A DNA stretch of 64,000 nt from Stercorarius parasiticus. Lineage: Eukaryota; Chordata; Aves; Charadriiformes; Stercorariidae. The translations under genes were made by a program, and so were the position numbers. Position 1 is the first letter of the stretch. Every line of letters starts with the position of its first letter. This document shows, piece after piece, positions 11,846 through 24,305 of this stretch. The notes below the pieces were generated by a model, which saw only the letters and a list, made by a program, of their open reading frames with translations, was not told where the DNA came from and did not search any database. The DNA is taken from positions 186,001-250,000 of the forward strand of contig VWZL01001358.1 of NCBI GenBank assembly GCA_013396915.1. The letters are read 5' to 3'.

Positions 11846-14800
11846 ATAATTTAATTATATGTAATCTCTGGCAACTTGTCAGAAAGCTGTGAGAACCAAA
11901 CACCCTCCAATGAAAGACCTGTGCGCCATTTTTTTTTTTTTAAAAGATTTAAGAATACATCTGCCCCTAACTAAAAAGAGGTCAAACCAAATAAATTCAC
12001 TATGAGAAATATAAAGTTTTATTCCAAATACAAAAGAGAGCTATCATCAATATGGTCAAAACAAGCTGAGCCCAGGTATGGATTTTCCTGGGTTGGGGAA
12101 GGAAGAGTGGATCAGGTAGCTAAGGGATGGTACCTTTCTGATACTGAACCTCCAAACACAAGGTGTGATCACACATTTGTGCTTCGCCCCTTCCCGGTCA
12201 CAGCTGAAATCAGCTCTTTCCTGCTATTTTTTTATGACCTTTGCAGACCTGAGATATTTACCGGCAGCCATTGCTTTTCCCCAGTTCCTTTTGCTCCTGT
12301 TAGACTTCTTCAGCTAGGAACAATTAACTACTGTATTAGCAGCATCTTGAGATGGGATATCACCGAACGCAGGGCCCGCACACAGCTCATTAGGCTCTGA
12401 AAGAGAAAAGACGAAATGAGCTACCAAGTACCGCAGTCAGAATGTGGTTGCGAAACAACAGACCACTTTGGGAATCCACTCGACGCTCTTGCCCACTCCC
12501 TCTGGATCACCAGCCCCAGCCCCAGCCTCCTTGCACGCTTTTAGCGGCCGCTGGAGAGGCGTTTCAGTGAATGCTCATCCTTCCCTGCTGAATAAACAGT
12601 GCCACGTATGAACCTGTCAGACCGCTGAAAAGCCCTTCACAAATTAGGTCTTATCAGTAGCTACACAGCCTCCTTGGCATGAAGGCATCAGCTGAAAGAA
12701 CATATTAAGGGATGAATATGATTTTTTTTTTTTTTCCTTTTTAAACTGTTAACAATTAACTGATGTTGCAAGTTTCAAGGAAATAGTCTCCTGTTCTGAG
12801 ATGAAAGGAGAAAAATAAAAAGTTACCCCGCAATGACTTACAGAATGGAGCCCGCGGAGACGTGGAAAAGTAATAAAACCTAACAAAGCCAAGGGTGATG
12901 CCTGCTCCTTAACTAACACTGTAACTTTGGCTCACAAAGGTGAGTTAGCTGCAAGCAAAGGTGGAGCATCTGCATCCAGCTAAACCGCATTGCTTTCATC
13001 AGGTATCTACCAGACCATGAATTTTACATAAGGGGAACATCTTGTTGCTGTTGTTGTTGTTTGTGAATCTCCCCACATCAGCGCATTGCTGGTTGGAAAG
13101 GAGGCTGAGTGAGGGAAGGGGTGGGAGGTGTGACCAAAGGCTGTGAGCTCCCAGCACTCCCAGCAGAGGGAGAAAACGCTGGGGTGAGGACAATCACAGA
13201 TATACGCCCATGTTAGTCTTTGTGCATTGGTTACATGGGACCGTGGGCGAAGGAGGGCTGCATTATTTTTTTGACTGGCCAGCACGAGAGGTCTTTGGAA
13301 CTAGTGGCCAACAACCGACCAAGTGCTCCTAAGTGTTTGGGGAGGTCATTAATGCTGTGCAGGTGCGTGTCGGTGACTTGCTCAGCCCTAAGATACTTGT
13401 GCTGTCTTTAAAAATGTACTTGGAAGACCTTAATTAAGAGGTCTGCAAACCCTAAGAATTCATCTTTGGAAAAGACACAATTAACGTGATTACACCATAT
13501 TTTAGCTTAGTACCTCCCACGCTTTTCTTTTTTCATATGGCGCGCATAAAGTACACGATAGAACGTTTTATATTATAGTTCCCTGACACCGTACACATCA
13601 CTTCATAGGAACATGACCACATCACTAGCTGTGAAAGTGAAGAAAGAGTCAGGATCAGGCAACGCTGTACATTTTTTAGTATGTTATAATTTTCAAATAA
13701 CAAGTATACTAGGCTAAAAAGCATTTTGTTCAAATCTACGATGGGTCTATTTAAAAGTCAATATTTATCAACTCTTAATATTTGAATTTGCAATTCCAGT
13801 TCTTATTTGATCTCCACTATTCATTATACACAACATAAAATAATTTTATGATAAAATCAGCTTTTAAATAACATCTATAAGCACCAAACAAACATTGAAC
13901 AGAAGTCCTCCGCAAGGAATGTGACTAACATAAGGCAAGCCACCTGAGATTTATGTCACGTTTTTAAAAACTGGGTGTCTCCTGTTCAGCTCCTTAAACT
14001 TGTACTTAGCTCTTTCCACTCAGCCTATAAACATCTGACCACAAACATCTATTTCAAGGTTAGCGCTGGCTGAATTATTCCTTGTCAGTAAGTTATTTCC
14101 CACCCAGTACAGCCCCCCTCGCTCTTTATGAATCACTCCCAAATCAATCCTGATTTACAAATATATGCTGAATAGCCCAGATGAGAGTGGCTCACTTCTT
14201 CCCATGAAGTGAAGCCTTGTTGCCTTGATGTAGGAAGGCGCGTCTGAAAACCACTAGCAATGAAATGCTTTTTCACACCTTGCCGTGTGCCTGTTGTGTG
14301 TCCCCATAAGGCACCACCTTGGCTAAGGGGGAGGAGGGAGGTGCTGCCCCACAATTTTGGAGGGTGACCTGAAAAAGTACGGGTTAAGGGGCAGAAAATA
14401 GGTGTCGGGCTCTCTCTGCCACCCTCTCTCTCCCTGTTTTACTGTCTTGTGAAGCGTGCGCTGGGTGACAGAAAGAGGTCTGCTGCTGAACTCTACACTC
14501 TCTTCCCCCCAAACCCACACTGCAGCTGTACCAGCTCTGCCAGAAATGGAAACCAGTCCATAAAGAAACAAACACCGGGCTAGACAAATGCACCTCAGCC
14601 TACTGAGGATTAATAGGTGACTTTTTTGGTGTTTGCCTTCTACCAGGTTGTCCACATACCTCAAATTTTGCTGTACTTCCATGAACTAGCCACAGGTATT
14701 TGTTAAAGTCCTTGCAGAGGAGGGAGAACAAAACATCATGATTATGAAATAAGGCAGACCCGGTGGTTTAATTGGTGAAACTCCTGTTGTACTATGCCAC

Positions 14801-17193
14801 CAGCACTGCCCAGTGTGCCACGAAGTGTTTGCTTGAAACATACCCTCATAGCCCACGCTGGCTCTGGGCAGCTTTGCTTTCTCTCTGGCCATCAAGTCCA
14901 CTGTTTTATCAGCAGGACCTGGGTGCAGTGCAGGCTCAACCAGGGGGAAAACCACAAAAAAGCACGTGAGGAGCCTGAAGTGGAATTAGTCCTATCTAAC
15001 CACGAACTGCTGCAGGCTATTTTGTCAGTGGAAGAGAGCTGAATAACAAGCATAAATGCACCTATGAACACTGAATAATTTGCAGCAAGCTGTAGGCAGA
15101 ACTAATGCGACATCCTGAAGGACACAGCCTGTAGAAAGTAGCTCTCTCAAAAAGAAAAATACTAATTGCGAACATACCTTGTACCGACAACTCACCAGTT
15201 ACATTAACACAGAGCAACATAATATGGCTAAAATAATCTCGCAGGCATTTCACACCTGATTTAAACTCAACCATTAGCTTTTGTTTAAGAACTTTTGAAA
15301 ATTCGGATGGGGGAAGGTTTCATTAATGCTTAAAGTGAAACCAGCTTTGGGCAAATTTCAGTGTTTCTTTGTACAGCTCAGACGCTGCACCATTATACCC
15401 TTCATGACACTGGAAAGAAAACAAGCCAGGGAAACAAACAGACCTGCTCACTAGGTCATATAAAAAGCAAAGTGCCATGTATGATGAGAAATACATCTAC
15501 CAGTAAAGATACTTGCTTTCTTAAAAATAAAAGGAATCACTGTGATACTAGTTAAACAGGCAAGAAAGTGATAGCTTATGCAGGGATCCTGTGTATCCTG
15601 AGCAGACATTAATCAACACCATTTCACGGACATCACACCTTTAGAAAGCATTCCTGATTTATAACTCATCAGTACTCCTCTGGGCTCTAATGACCTGAAG
15701 ATATATGTAAAAGAAATCTGTGTTTATAAACACTTGTGCATGGTGCTTTACTTGTGCAATGCTTTACTCCAGGGGAGTAACTTCAGAAGCAAATAAAGCC
15801 ATAATCCTGATTTACAGGGGAAAAATGTGCAAAGTCTTCTGGGCGCTGCTCTTCCTTTTCATTTGGGAGGGGCAGGGATGTTAATAAAAACTTCCTGATT
15901 TGAGAGCTTCCGATTAACAAAATTTTAATGCCAAACACTTTGTAAAGCGATTCCGTCTTACACATTTTGTGGTCTCCCTTTTTGCAGACACACTGCAAGT
16001 ACCAGTCCTTGGATGGTGGATTGTGGGAGACATTTAGAGTTTCCTCAGACAGGTTGTCAGGAAGATAAAGCACCCTCAAGTCCATACCAATGAGCACTTC
16101 TCAGTCATAGCAGATTGTACTTAGTACGCATATTTTATACCAAGCAATTAAATGCAGTTACCCAAATGAATACACAAGTCGGTTATATATCGTGCATCAA
16201 TTATCACAGGCAATGAATGCCAGGAGACAAAGAAATTAACACAACATAAAACCAATTCAATAACACAGCAGATTGGTAAGTTAAAATCCTACCCTTTAGA
16301 TATCCGTAACACCACAGACAATGAATTACGACACGGAATCAAGCTGATTAAATGCACCACAGTAATGAGGCTCTGTGGAGTGCCCGGGTCAGCGGCCGGC
16401 CCCAGGATGCAAGGAGGAGGTTCTCTGCCCAACTCTGACACCGACCTATGGGTGACCTTCAGTCATTTCACCTCTTTGCCTAATTTTAGTGACCACTAAA
16501 TCCTTCAAGGAAAAGACTGGTGCCATCAACCTTTTGGAACCTGCAAACGTCGCAAAGACATTACATGTTATTGGTGCCGGTTCTCAAGACACTGCAGATG
16601 GGAAGGAGCGATGTGGTATTCTGTGAACTGTTACATGTAGGCAAGTTTTCCAGTTCTTAAAAGACCGACATGTGTGAGGAGTTCATTACTGTTCACTGTG
16701 ATTCATAGGATAGTGGTCATTAGGTTGGTCACACTCCACCTGACCTGCCAAAGTACAGGTCATTTACCAGGGTAGCTCCAGCTGTCTTCTAACATACATC
16801 AAGCGTTTTGTACTGGTTCTTTCCAGTGTTTCTATTTCTGCAGCTGCTGACAGGACTCCCAATAAAGAAGGAAGAAAAACAAAGAAAACACAGGCAAGGA
16901 TTTTCTCTCAGACACCATCCATTTCTTCCTGACCATTTTAGGATGAAGAGGAAAGCTGAGAGTAGCAACAACGAACATGACACGCTTGTACTGCTGCCAT
17001 CCTACCTGGAGAACATGAAAAAAAAGAACACCTCCAATGTGACTCTAAATATGACTTTTATTAATAATATTGCATGTGCAGTGTTTCAAGAAGAGTCATT
17101 GTTTCATATTTTTTGCATGGTAAGTGGTATGTTAACATCTAGAAAACCTCACCTGAATTCTGAAATTCAAAAGGAATTGAAGAACACACATTT
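11846..17193. other. ENOX1: ENOX1 intron, no gene seen
   Basis: Intronic sequence of ordinary composition, with moderately GC-richer patches near 12480-12560 and 14320-14560. A short GTT run lies near 13042-13061. Open frames at 12002-12400 (+) and 16808-17206 (+) are about 130 codons long. Neither resembles a family I know, and neither has splice context that supports it. Confidence 0.5.
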
Positions 17194-17610
17194 CACAGAA
17201 TGGTAGGGTTGGAAGGGACCTCTGCAGATCATCTAGTCCAACCCTCCTGCCAGAGCAGGGTCACCTAGAGCAGGTTGCACAGGAACGCATCCAGGCGGGT
17301 TTTGAATCTCTCCAGAGATGGAGACTCCACCACCTCTCTGGGCAGCCTGTTCCAGTGCTCTGCCACCCTCAAAGTAAAGAAGTTTTTCCTCATGTTGAGA
17401 TGGAACTTCCTGTGTTCCAGTTTGTGCCCATTGCCCCTTGTCCTGTCGCTGGGCACCACTGAAAAGAGTCTGTCCCCATCCTCTTGACACCCGCCCTTTA
17501 GATATTGATAAGCATTGGTGAGATGCCCTCTCAGTCTTCTCTTCTCCAGGCCAAAGAGACCCAGGTCTCTCAGCCTTTCCTCCTAAGAGAGTTGCTCCAT
17601 TCCCATACTC
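17194..17610 (-). mobile_element. CR1 LINE 3' fragment, minus strand
   Basis: The left edge is CACAGAATGGTAGGGTTGGA followed by 'agggacctc', the reverse complement of a CR1 3' end. The minus-strand translation has the CR1 C-terminal pattern [20 protein letters not shown], then [15 protein letters not shown], then [11 protein letters not shown]. It is one of the better preserved copies in the window. Confidence 0.93.
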
Positions 17611-20506
17611 CATTTCTTGCAACAATTTGCAAGAAGACATTTACTAATTCAGTTAAAAAATAAATTAGGTACCAGAGCATTTTTTTTAAAGTGTCTTGTT
17701 TTCTGGGATGGGACCTAACTTAGGCATCTAATGTATGCTTCAGCCCCTCGCAGCTCTACTGAAGAGAGGCCAGTTGTTTTCCAAGGTCTCCAGAGAGTCA
17801 CCCTGTTTACCTGGTTTTGTCTGTCACGTCTCCCTTTTACAGGAGGCCTTAGCAAGGAAAGATTGATTCTACGGGAACTGGCACTTTCCTTAAGAAAACA
17901 GCTTCATTAGGTGCAAGCCAGTGAAGATAAGCAGGGTCCGATCCTCAGACCCTAAATGGGAGCTCTGGTTATGTGTTCACTTACATAATTCTTCTGATTT
18001 TTTGTCTTATGAATGAATTATAAGACCTTTGCTCATTCTAGATTATCCCATTAAAAAACTACATTGTCACATTGTAAACTCAAAATGTATGCTGCAGCAT
18101 TAAGAGATTTCACTTTTCACTATATATACTGAATATGTAGGGTTTTGCGTAGTTACAAAGGATCCCTTCTACCAATTTTCACTGAAAAATGGTTAACGAG
18201 TAAATCACAGCCATACTGACAGGACTAAGACAACTTAGAGAAAAATCACAATATATTTACAGTTTCCCTCTAAATTTAACAAAGCCAATTTGCACAAAAC
18301 ACATTTTCTGGAAGAACTGCTCATTTGAGATGCTGCATTACTTAAATCCTCTGCCCCAGCACTTCTTGAAGATAACACATGGGACACACAAAGGCCAGCT
18401 TTCCCTTGGAAAGCAGAACACCGGAAGATTTCAACAGTGAAAAAAAAATAAAATAAAACAAAGGTCTTCAAGATAAACAGGTGTTCTCTTGCGATGCTGC
18501 TTGAAAGGTCACCCGGTAATATTTCATGCTAAATCCCAAACTTCACTGGCATCTCAGAGCAAAGTCTTAACAGGTTACAAATGCCGTTTTTCTTTTGTGT
18601 GTGTTTTAGCAGCTGCAGTCTGAATACGCTGAAGTCTATAAATAACAGAATCTGGAGGCACATTAAGCAAAGCATGATGGAAGTCCAGCTTAGTGATTGA
18701 AAAAGCATATGCAGTTCCGAAATCATCTGGAAGGGGAAAAAAAAACAACTTTGCAGGCTACCAATGCAGCGCAGCCTTGGTAAAAACAGGCCTGATTATT
18801 CCTTGAGCAGAAAACGCTGTTGTGAATTGATGATTGCATCTCGGTTCTCACCCTGTCGAGACGACTTGCGATTGTGAATCACTTGCTTCCCATTTAAGAG
18901 GCCAGTGGCTTACTGACTAAATTAGACCAACCTTCCCTTTAAATGTCTGCATTTTTAAGAATGTACATTTAACAACGAAAAACAATTATTCTGGAATCTT
19001 TAATTACTTACAGCAGTGTTTTAATAGTAGGCCTTGTATCACGCCGTTTTCTACTAAAGGCCACCAACCACTTTAGAAACGTGACATCCCACACCTCTGT
19101 ATGTCAGACAACAGAGAAAGCACACAAAGCAGGTCTTGAGCAAAGACACTACAGCAACTTTACTGGAAGGCTGAATACTGAAATGAGAGGTGCTGGAATG
19201 CCTCCTTGATGCCATAAAGTACCCGGGCCAGTCATTATAGATGGGCTATACATGCTATTTCTTATCTATCTGGGCTTGAGGCAACGCATATATAAATGCA
19301 CCACACCCATCAAATACCTTCTCCCACTCTACCATACAATGTCGTCACATCAAATTTACTAGAGCTGCTTCAAGCAGCTGCAGTACAAAGGGTTGTTTGG
19401 TTGGGATTTTTTAAAGAAAAACAGACGAAGAAAAAAAAAAAAAAAGACCAAAGCAAGCTGGGACACGCTTCCAGAAAGAGCATTTTAGCTTCCTGGCTAA
19501 CCTGAAGTGAAATCACTCCCGTGCCACCTCCTGAAAAAATGAGCAGCTTGATGGGTAAGCCCTGCCTGTGGCAGAGCCCCGGGAACAGTATCATACAGTC
19601 CATCAGGGACAGGGGAGCCTCGTTATTGAATTTCCAAATGAACACAGACTGGTCTCTCCTAGCCCCACAAGACCAGGAGACAGTTGAGTTTCACATGGCA
19701 ACATTATGTATGGAAAATCTATTTTAAGTAACTTTTTAGAACTTTCTAAAATGCATTCATTATCATTTTTCTTCTCCTTCGAAGCCTGTATAATTGAACT
19801 CCTGGAGTTAAAGCAGCCGGTCTTTTCAGGCAGAGATTCATGGGGAAAAAAAATCCTTGTCAATCAAGCTATTTTCATATTTTTAAAATACACTTTTATC
19901 ATCGGACCAAATTGTGACAAGAGGTGACATCTACATGTCCTTGGTTAAGTGCCTGGGTGATCTGCAGAGCACTTTTTTGCAGAGTACTGAAGCGATCTAA
20001 AGTCATATTGATCAAAATTTTATGCAAGACCATCAAGTATTCTCTCAGTGACGGCTGCTAAATGAAACTCTGGAAAAGAGGTTTAGGCTTGTTTTGTTTG
20101 TTTTAATTCAAGGTTTCTGCTGATAAATTGTGCTTAAGAGAAAAACTCACTATCTCTTCTATCAACTTACATCTGCCCTCACTCTGAAAGCTGCCATCCC
20201 CTCTTAGCACGTCACACTCAGGATCTTTTCTCCAGCTACAAGCTTGAAATTGGTAGTGTGCTCCCCGGTCTCATTTATCTTGTATTCCTTCCATTCCTGT
20301 TCTTCTCCGTTTACCTCACAGTACTCTTTCTTGCTTTTATTTGTATTTTTTTTTGTTTCCATCCACTGACTCCATGTTTCCCCTTACAACGGAGGCACAT
20401 TTCTTGCCTTAGTCTGCCATGGGCCATTCCCTCATACAAATATCTCTTCACAGCCAGGACAGTATTGTCTGTTATACTGTGCTGTTTTATTAGGGAAGGG
20501 AGGGAT
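17611..20506. other. ENOX1: ENOX1 intron, no gene seen
   Basis: Mostly AT-rich with no named repeat. At 18586-18609 the plus strand has a strong pyrimidine tract ending in AG, followed by a short open stretch (QLQSEYAEVYK then stop). I could not connect it to any gene. An A-run of about 17 lies at 19432-19445. Confidence 0.5.
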
Positions 20507-21092
20507 TGTCATGGTTTAACCACAGCTGGCAGCTAGAACCATGCAGCCGCTCACTCACTCCCCCCAGTTTGGATGGAGGAGAGAATCGGAAGAGTAAAAG
20601 TAAGAAAACAACTCATGGGTTGAGATAAAGACCGTTTAATAGATAGAGCAAAAGCTGTGCATGCAAGCAGAATAAAACCAGAAATTCATTCACTGCTTCC
20701 CATCGGCAGGCAGGTGCTCAGCCAGCTCCAGGAAAGCAGGGCTCCATCATGCATAACGGTTACTTGGAAAGACAAATGCCAGCACTCTGAACGTCTCCCC
20801 CTTTCTCCTTCTTCCCTGGCTTTATACACTGAGCATGACGTCACATGGTATGCAATATCCCTTTGGTCAGTGGGGGTCAGCTGTCCCAGCTGTGTCCCCT
20901 CTCAACTTCTTGTGCCCTCCCAGCCAGCTCACTGGCAGGGTGGTGTGAGGAGCAGAAAAGGCCTTCAGCTCTTAGCAACAACTAAAAACACCATGTCCAC
21001 TATTAAAAGTATTTCTCATCCCAAATCCAAAACATAGCACTATACCAGCTGCTAATAAGAAAGTTAACTCTATCCCAACTGAAACCACAACA
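20507..21092 (-). mobile_element. Solo LTR of an avian endogenous retrovirus, minus strand
   Basis: The 586-bp element begins TGTCATGG and ends CCACAACA on the plus strand (TGT...ACA ends). It is flanked by an exact 5-bp duplication, GGGAT, at 20502-20506 and 21093-21097. Read on the minus strand it has a TATA box (GTGTATAAAGCC, around 20821-20826) and an ATTAAA polyadenylation signal (20635-20640), in the order U3, R, U5. There is no internal retroviral coding sequence beside it, so it is a solo LTR left by recombination. It is the same family as 40442-41013. The 5-bp duplication fits class I or ERVL-type integration. Confidence 0.88.
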
Positions 21093-22448
21093 GGGATTCA
21101 TCTCATCTAGCTTCAGCTAACACGGGCATCTGTGCCTGAGCTTTTTTGCTGCCCTTGTTGCTGATGGGAAGAACTAGATACTTCTGACAGCCTGTTTCAG
21201 GCACCTATCTCGCTAGGCAATGAAACACACCTTGGAGGTACACATCTCACTTCTCTGGCTAGAGGTCTATACTGCAGTTTTGGATGTGGACATCCGCTTT
21301 GTCAGAAACTCATGGGGTGAGATGAGCTGGGTTGAGCTGCCTTGGGAGCCCAACCACCGCTCAGCTACCTGCATGCTGTACGAATCCCAAAAGACACTCA
21401 GTCCCAAGGGACTCGGCTCCCACTCCTGTCCTTTGCCTGCCTGAGTGCTCCAGCACAGCAAACCCCAGGAGAACAGAAATCATGAGTCAGTTTGCAATAA
21501 CTCATGAGAATGTCCCCAAATATAGATACATATGGATATTTAGAGAGAGAGAGAGATGGTTTGCTTTCTGATTTTTTTCCCTGCCCATCCCCAGTGAATA
21601 TGCCAACATATGACTATTAGTGTTTGACAACGGGAGCTGCCCACTCAAACACATTTCCTACAACTGTGATGCCCTACATCTGCCTGTTCTCTGGAGAGAG
21701 AATTCATCCTGGACCTTTTCTTCCTACTTCCAAACGAATCCCATCTCCTCAGCCCCATTTCTTTGCCAGACACTTAACTCCCTTGCCCTTGTAGCTCCCA
21801 TTTTAAAGATCAGTGTAGACCACACACCCCTCTCAGCTACCACAGTCCCCTATTTCTCTTCCATGAGCCTTGCCCAGGCTGCTAATGGCTTTCTTTATCC
21901 TTTATGCCATGTTTTGGGGGCAGCATCTTATTTTGATTACAAAATGAAAACAGCTACAGGGAGTTTCCCTCTGTCCTTTCCCTTTTTCCAGGTTGTTTGC
22001 TGTGTGTAAATGAGGGGAACAAAGAAGATTTTCCACCGCCCACAGGACGGAGCAGAGCTTCCAGGCTCTTTGTGCTCCCTCATACCCATTGGTTTTCAGC
22101 AGAAGTTGAATTAAGTTGCTAAGCAGAGCCAGGAATTTTGTCTGTTTTCTGAACAGGTGTGTATGGGATCACTAACAAGTTACTGTCGGGCTGCAAACAG
22201 GAATATCACACACTCTGTGGGTGTCATCTTCTTCACAGGGAACTTGGACACCTTCTTTCTCTTCTGTTGAGGGAGAAGCAATCCCACATTTAACACAAGG
22301 CCAGATCAGGAGAATGGCAGTTACTGTGCATCAGCTATGATCAGGCAACCAAAAATATTTTGAGGCTTATCCCTTGTAACTAGCTGTCAGGGGTCACGGC
22401 AGAGGAGGCTTGAGCTGCAGATCATGGTGAATATAATGATCCTAAAAG
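21093..22448. other. ENOX1: ENOX1 intron, no gene seen
   Basis: Unremarkable sequence, with a pyrimidine-rich patch at about 21620-21870 and a short GA run near 21543-21556. Confidence 0.5.
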
Positions 22449-22471
22449 CCCTCCCTCCCTCCCTCCCTCCC
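22449..22471. repeat. (CCCT)n microsatellite, G4-forming on the minus strand
   Basis: Six CCC runs are separated by single T bases. The complementary strand, which is the ENOX1 sense strand, therefore has six GGG runs with one-base loops, a canonical G-quadruplex pattern. Confidence 0.85.
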
Positions 22472-22552
22472 AGTGGTCCTGCTGTACCTTTACCCAGTCA
22501 TCCACCCTTCCACTCCCCTTTCCCTGAATCACTTTCTTGCACGTGCATTTGC

Positions 22553-22620
22553 TTTCTCCAATTCCAATTATAACTCTTCAGGGCAGGAAATCATGTGGAT
22601 TTTCCCTCAGGCAGGGCTAA
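22553..22620 (+). mobile_element. Possible ancient SINE tail, copy 1
   Basis: It contains AATTATAACTCTTCAGGGCA followed by 'ggaaat', which resembles the 'attgtaagctcttcggggcaggga' block of ancient amniote SINE/LINE-derived repeats. The match is short. Confidence 0.4.
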
Positions 22621-22879
22621 AACCTACTAGAGACCCGGCGCTCCTTTTGCTGTAATTGGACTGATGCTGGCTTTAGCCAGGAGCCCCCCGGGCAGGGATG
22701 TCAGGGAGCCAGAGATGCTCTGAGCTTCAGGGGCTCGTGCAGCTAGGCTTTCGTTCCTTTTGAGACTTTTGAGATGTAAAATTAGGAAATAATGATGGCA
22801 GCATCCCCCTTTCTCCTCTTGCAGGCCCTCCATCCCTTTCACGTGATTAATAATCCTTTCACCCACCCTTTTCCAAAGT

Positions 22880-23010
22880 GTTTGTCTTGTCTTATTTGAA
22901 TTATAAGCTCTTCAGGGCAGAGAATTTGCCTTTATCTATGTTGGTAAAGTACAATGTAAATTTACTGCACTATATAAATATTTTCTAATAACAAGGGCAA
23001 TAACAAGAAT
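22880..23010 (+). mobile_element. Possible ancient SINE tail, copy 2
   Basis: AATTATAAGCTCTTCAGGGC, then 'agagaatttgcctttatc', then a 'taaagtacaatgtaaat' block and a region ending in AATAACAAGAATAATG follow the layout of an amniote CORE-type repeat tail. It shares the core block with the copy about 330 bp to the left. Confidence 0.5.
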
Positions 23011-24164
23011 AATGTATTTACTTTACTGTAATATATTATTTCCAGGCTTCAAGATACAATCAGAAACAACCCAAAGTCAACAACAAGACCAAAAGATTTG
23101 CAAAACCTTTAACTGGGAAGCGGAAGCCATGAAATCACTGTGTGAAACTTTGGTCAATTAGTTACTTATATTCATAAATAGCAGTTGTTTCTGCAGTAAA
23201 AATCCTTGCAAATTGGCCCTCTGGAAATATATAAAGCAGAATGTAACCAGTGTAAACCAGCAGAGCACTGTTTCACATGTGTATTATAAGGGCCACAAAT
23301 GGCCTACTAGTTACTTTTTAAACAAATGCAATGTTAATACTTTCCCTGCAACATTATGAATAAAGCATTTGGCCTGTAGCTATGAACATGGCAACTGATG
23401 GCTTTTGACTTGTTTGTTTATATCGTCATCCAGCAAATTTCTGCATCGTGCTCTCCCGGTACTAAATCTTGACTTCACCCCTTGAACGTGCAGAGGACGT
23501 GGCCCATGTAGAAGGCAGCAGTTGCCCTCAGCTTCCACCGACGCAGGTCGATGGCCACCGCTTGATACCCTCCCTTACAGCAGCACAGAGCTCTTCTGGC
23601 ACACACGAGGGAGAACGGGGTGCCAGGGTCAGTGCCCGTGCCTCTTTGGCACCATCTCTGCCCATGTTGTTAAATGGTTTCTTTGCTCTTTTAAGCTCCA
23701 AGATATCAAATTAATCAAAATGACTGTGATGATGCAAGGGATTAAACTGACGGGAGTATGAACTGCCCTTGTTTGTCCAGGTGATACTACAGGAGGTGCA
23801 AAGCAGATAGGTGTAGAGACAAAGTCCTGTCCTTTGAATTTACAGTCTGAATAGAAAAGGTTTTGTGAGACCTGTGTATTTCTGTCTAAAATATGTGGTT
23901 TAATTTAGGAGTGCCCAGGTGACACTAGTGGCCTGTGATATATAAGTGGTCAGGTTAAATGACCTCCATGTACTTTTCTCACCTGAAGCTCAACAGCAAG
24001 CGGAGCAGTTTGAATGGGTCCCATTTATTATTCTTTTAATTGCTTGCTAATATTTCTTTCAGTAGGAAAGACTAATAGACCCCTTCTATCTCTAAATGTC
24101 TTCCAAACTATCCAAAATTGCCATTCAGCCAAAACAAATAAGGGGTCTTCAGTTCTCTAGAAAT

Positions 24165-24305
24165 GGAAGAGCATCTGGATGGGGATCCAGGAGATTCCTG
24201 TTCCTCATATAGCTCTGCAATAGACCTTGGGAAAGTAATTTAAACTGTCTGTGCCTTGATTCCCCATCCATGAAATGGTGTGATAATACTTTCTTTATCC
24301 CACAC
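24165..24305 (+). mobile_element. MIR/CORE-SINE fossil, plus strand
   Basis: The order of recognisable blocks is GGATCCAGGAGATTCCTGTT, then 'tagctctgcaatagacctt', then GGGAAAGTAATTTAAACTGT, then CTGTGCCTTGATTCCCCATC, then 'catgaaatggtgtgataata'. This is the standard MIR order (gctctgccac, gaccttgggcaagt, ctgtgcctcagtttcc, tgtaaaatgggataata). It is a very old insertion, consistent with its divergence. Confidence 0.75.

Noticed and set aside
12002..12400. Plus-strand frame of 132 codons
   Set aside because: No recognisable family and no supporting exon boundaries.
16808..17206. Plus-strand frame of 132 codons with a hydrophobic start that looks like a signal peptide
   Set aside because: Its last part runs into the CR1 at 17194, and no family is recognised. 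Probably chance.
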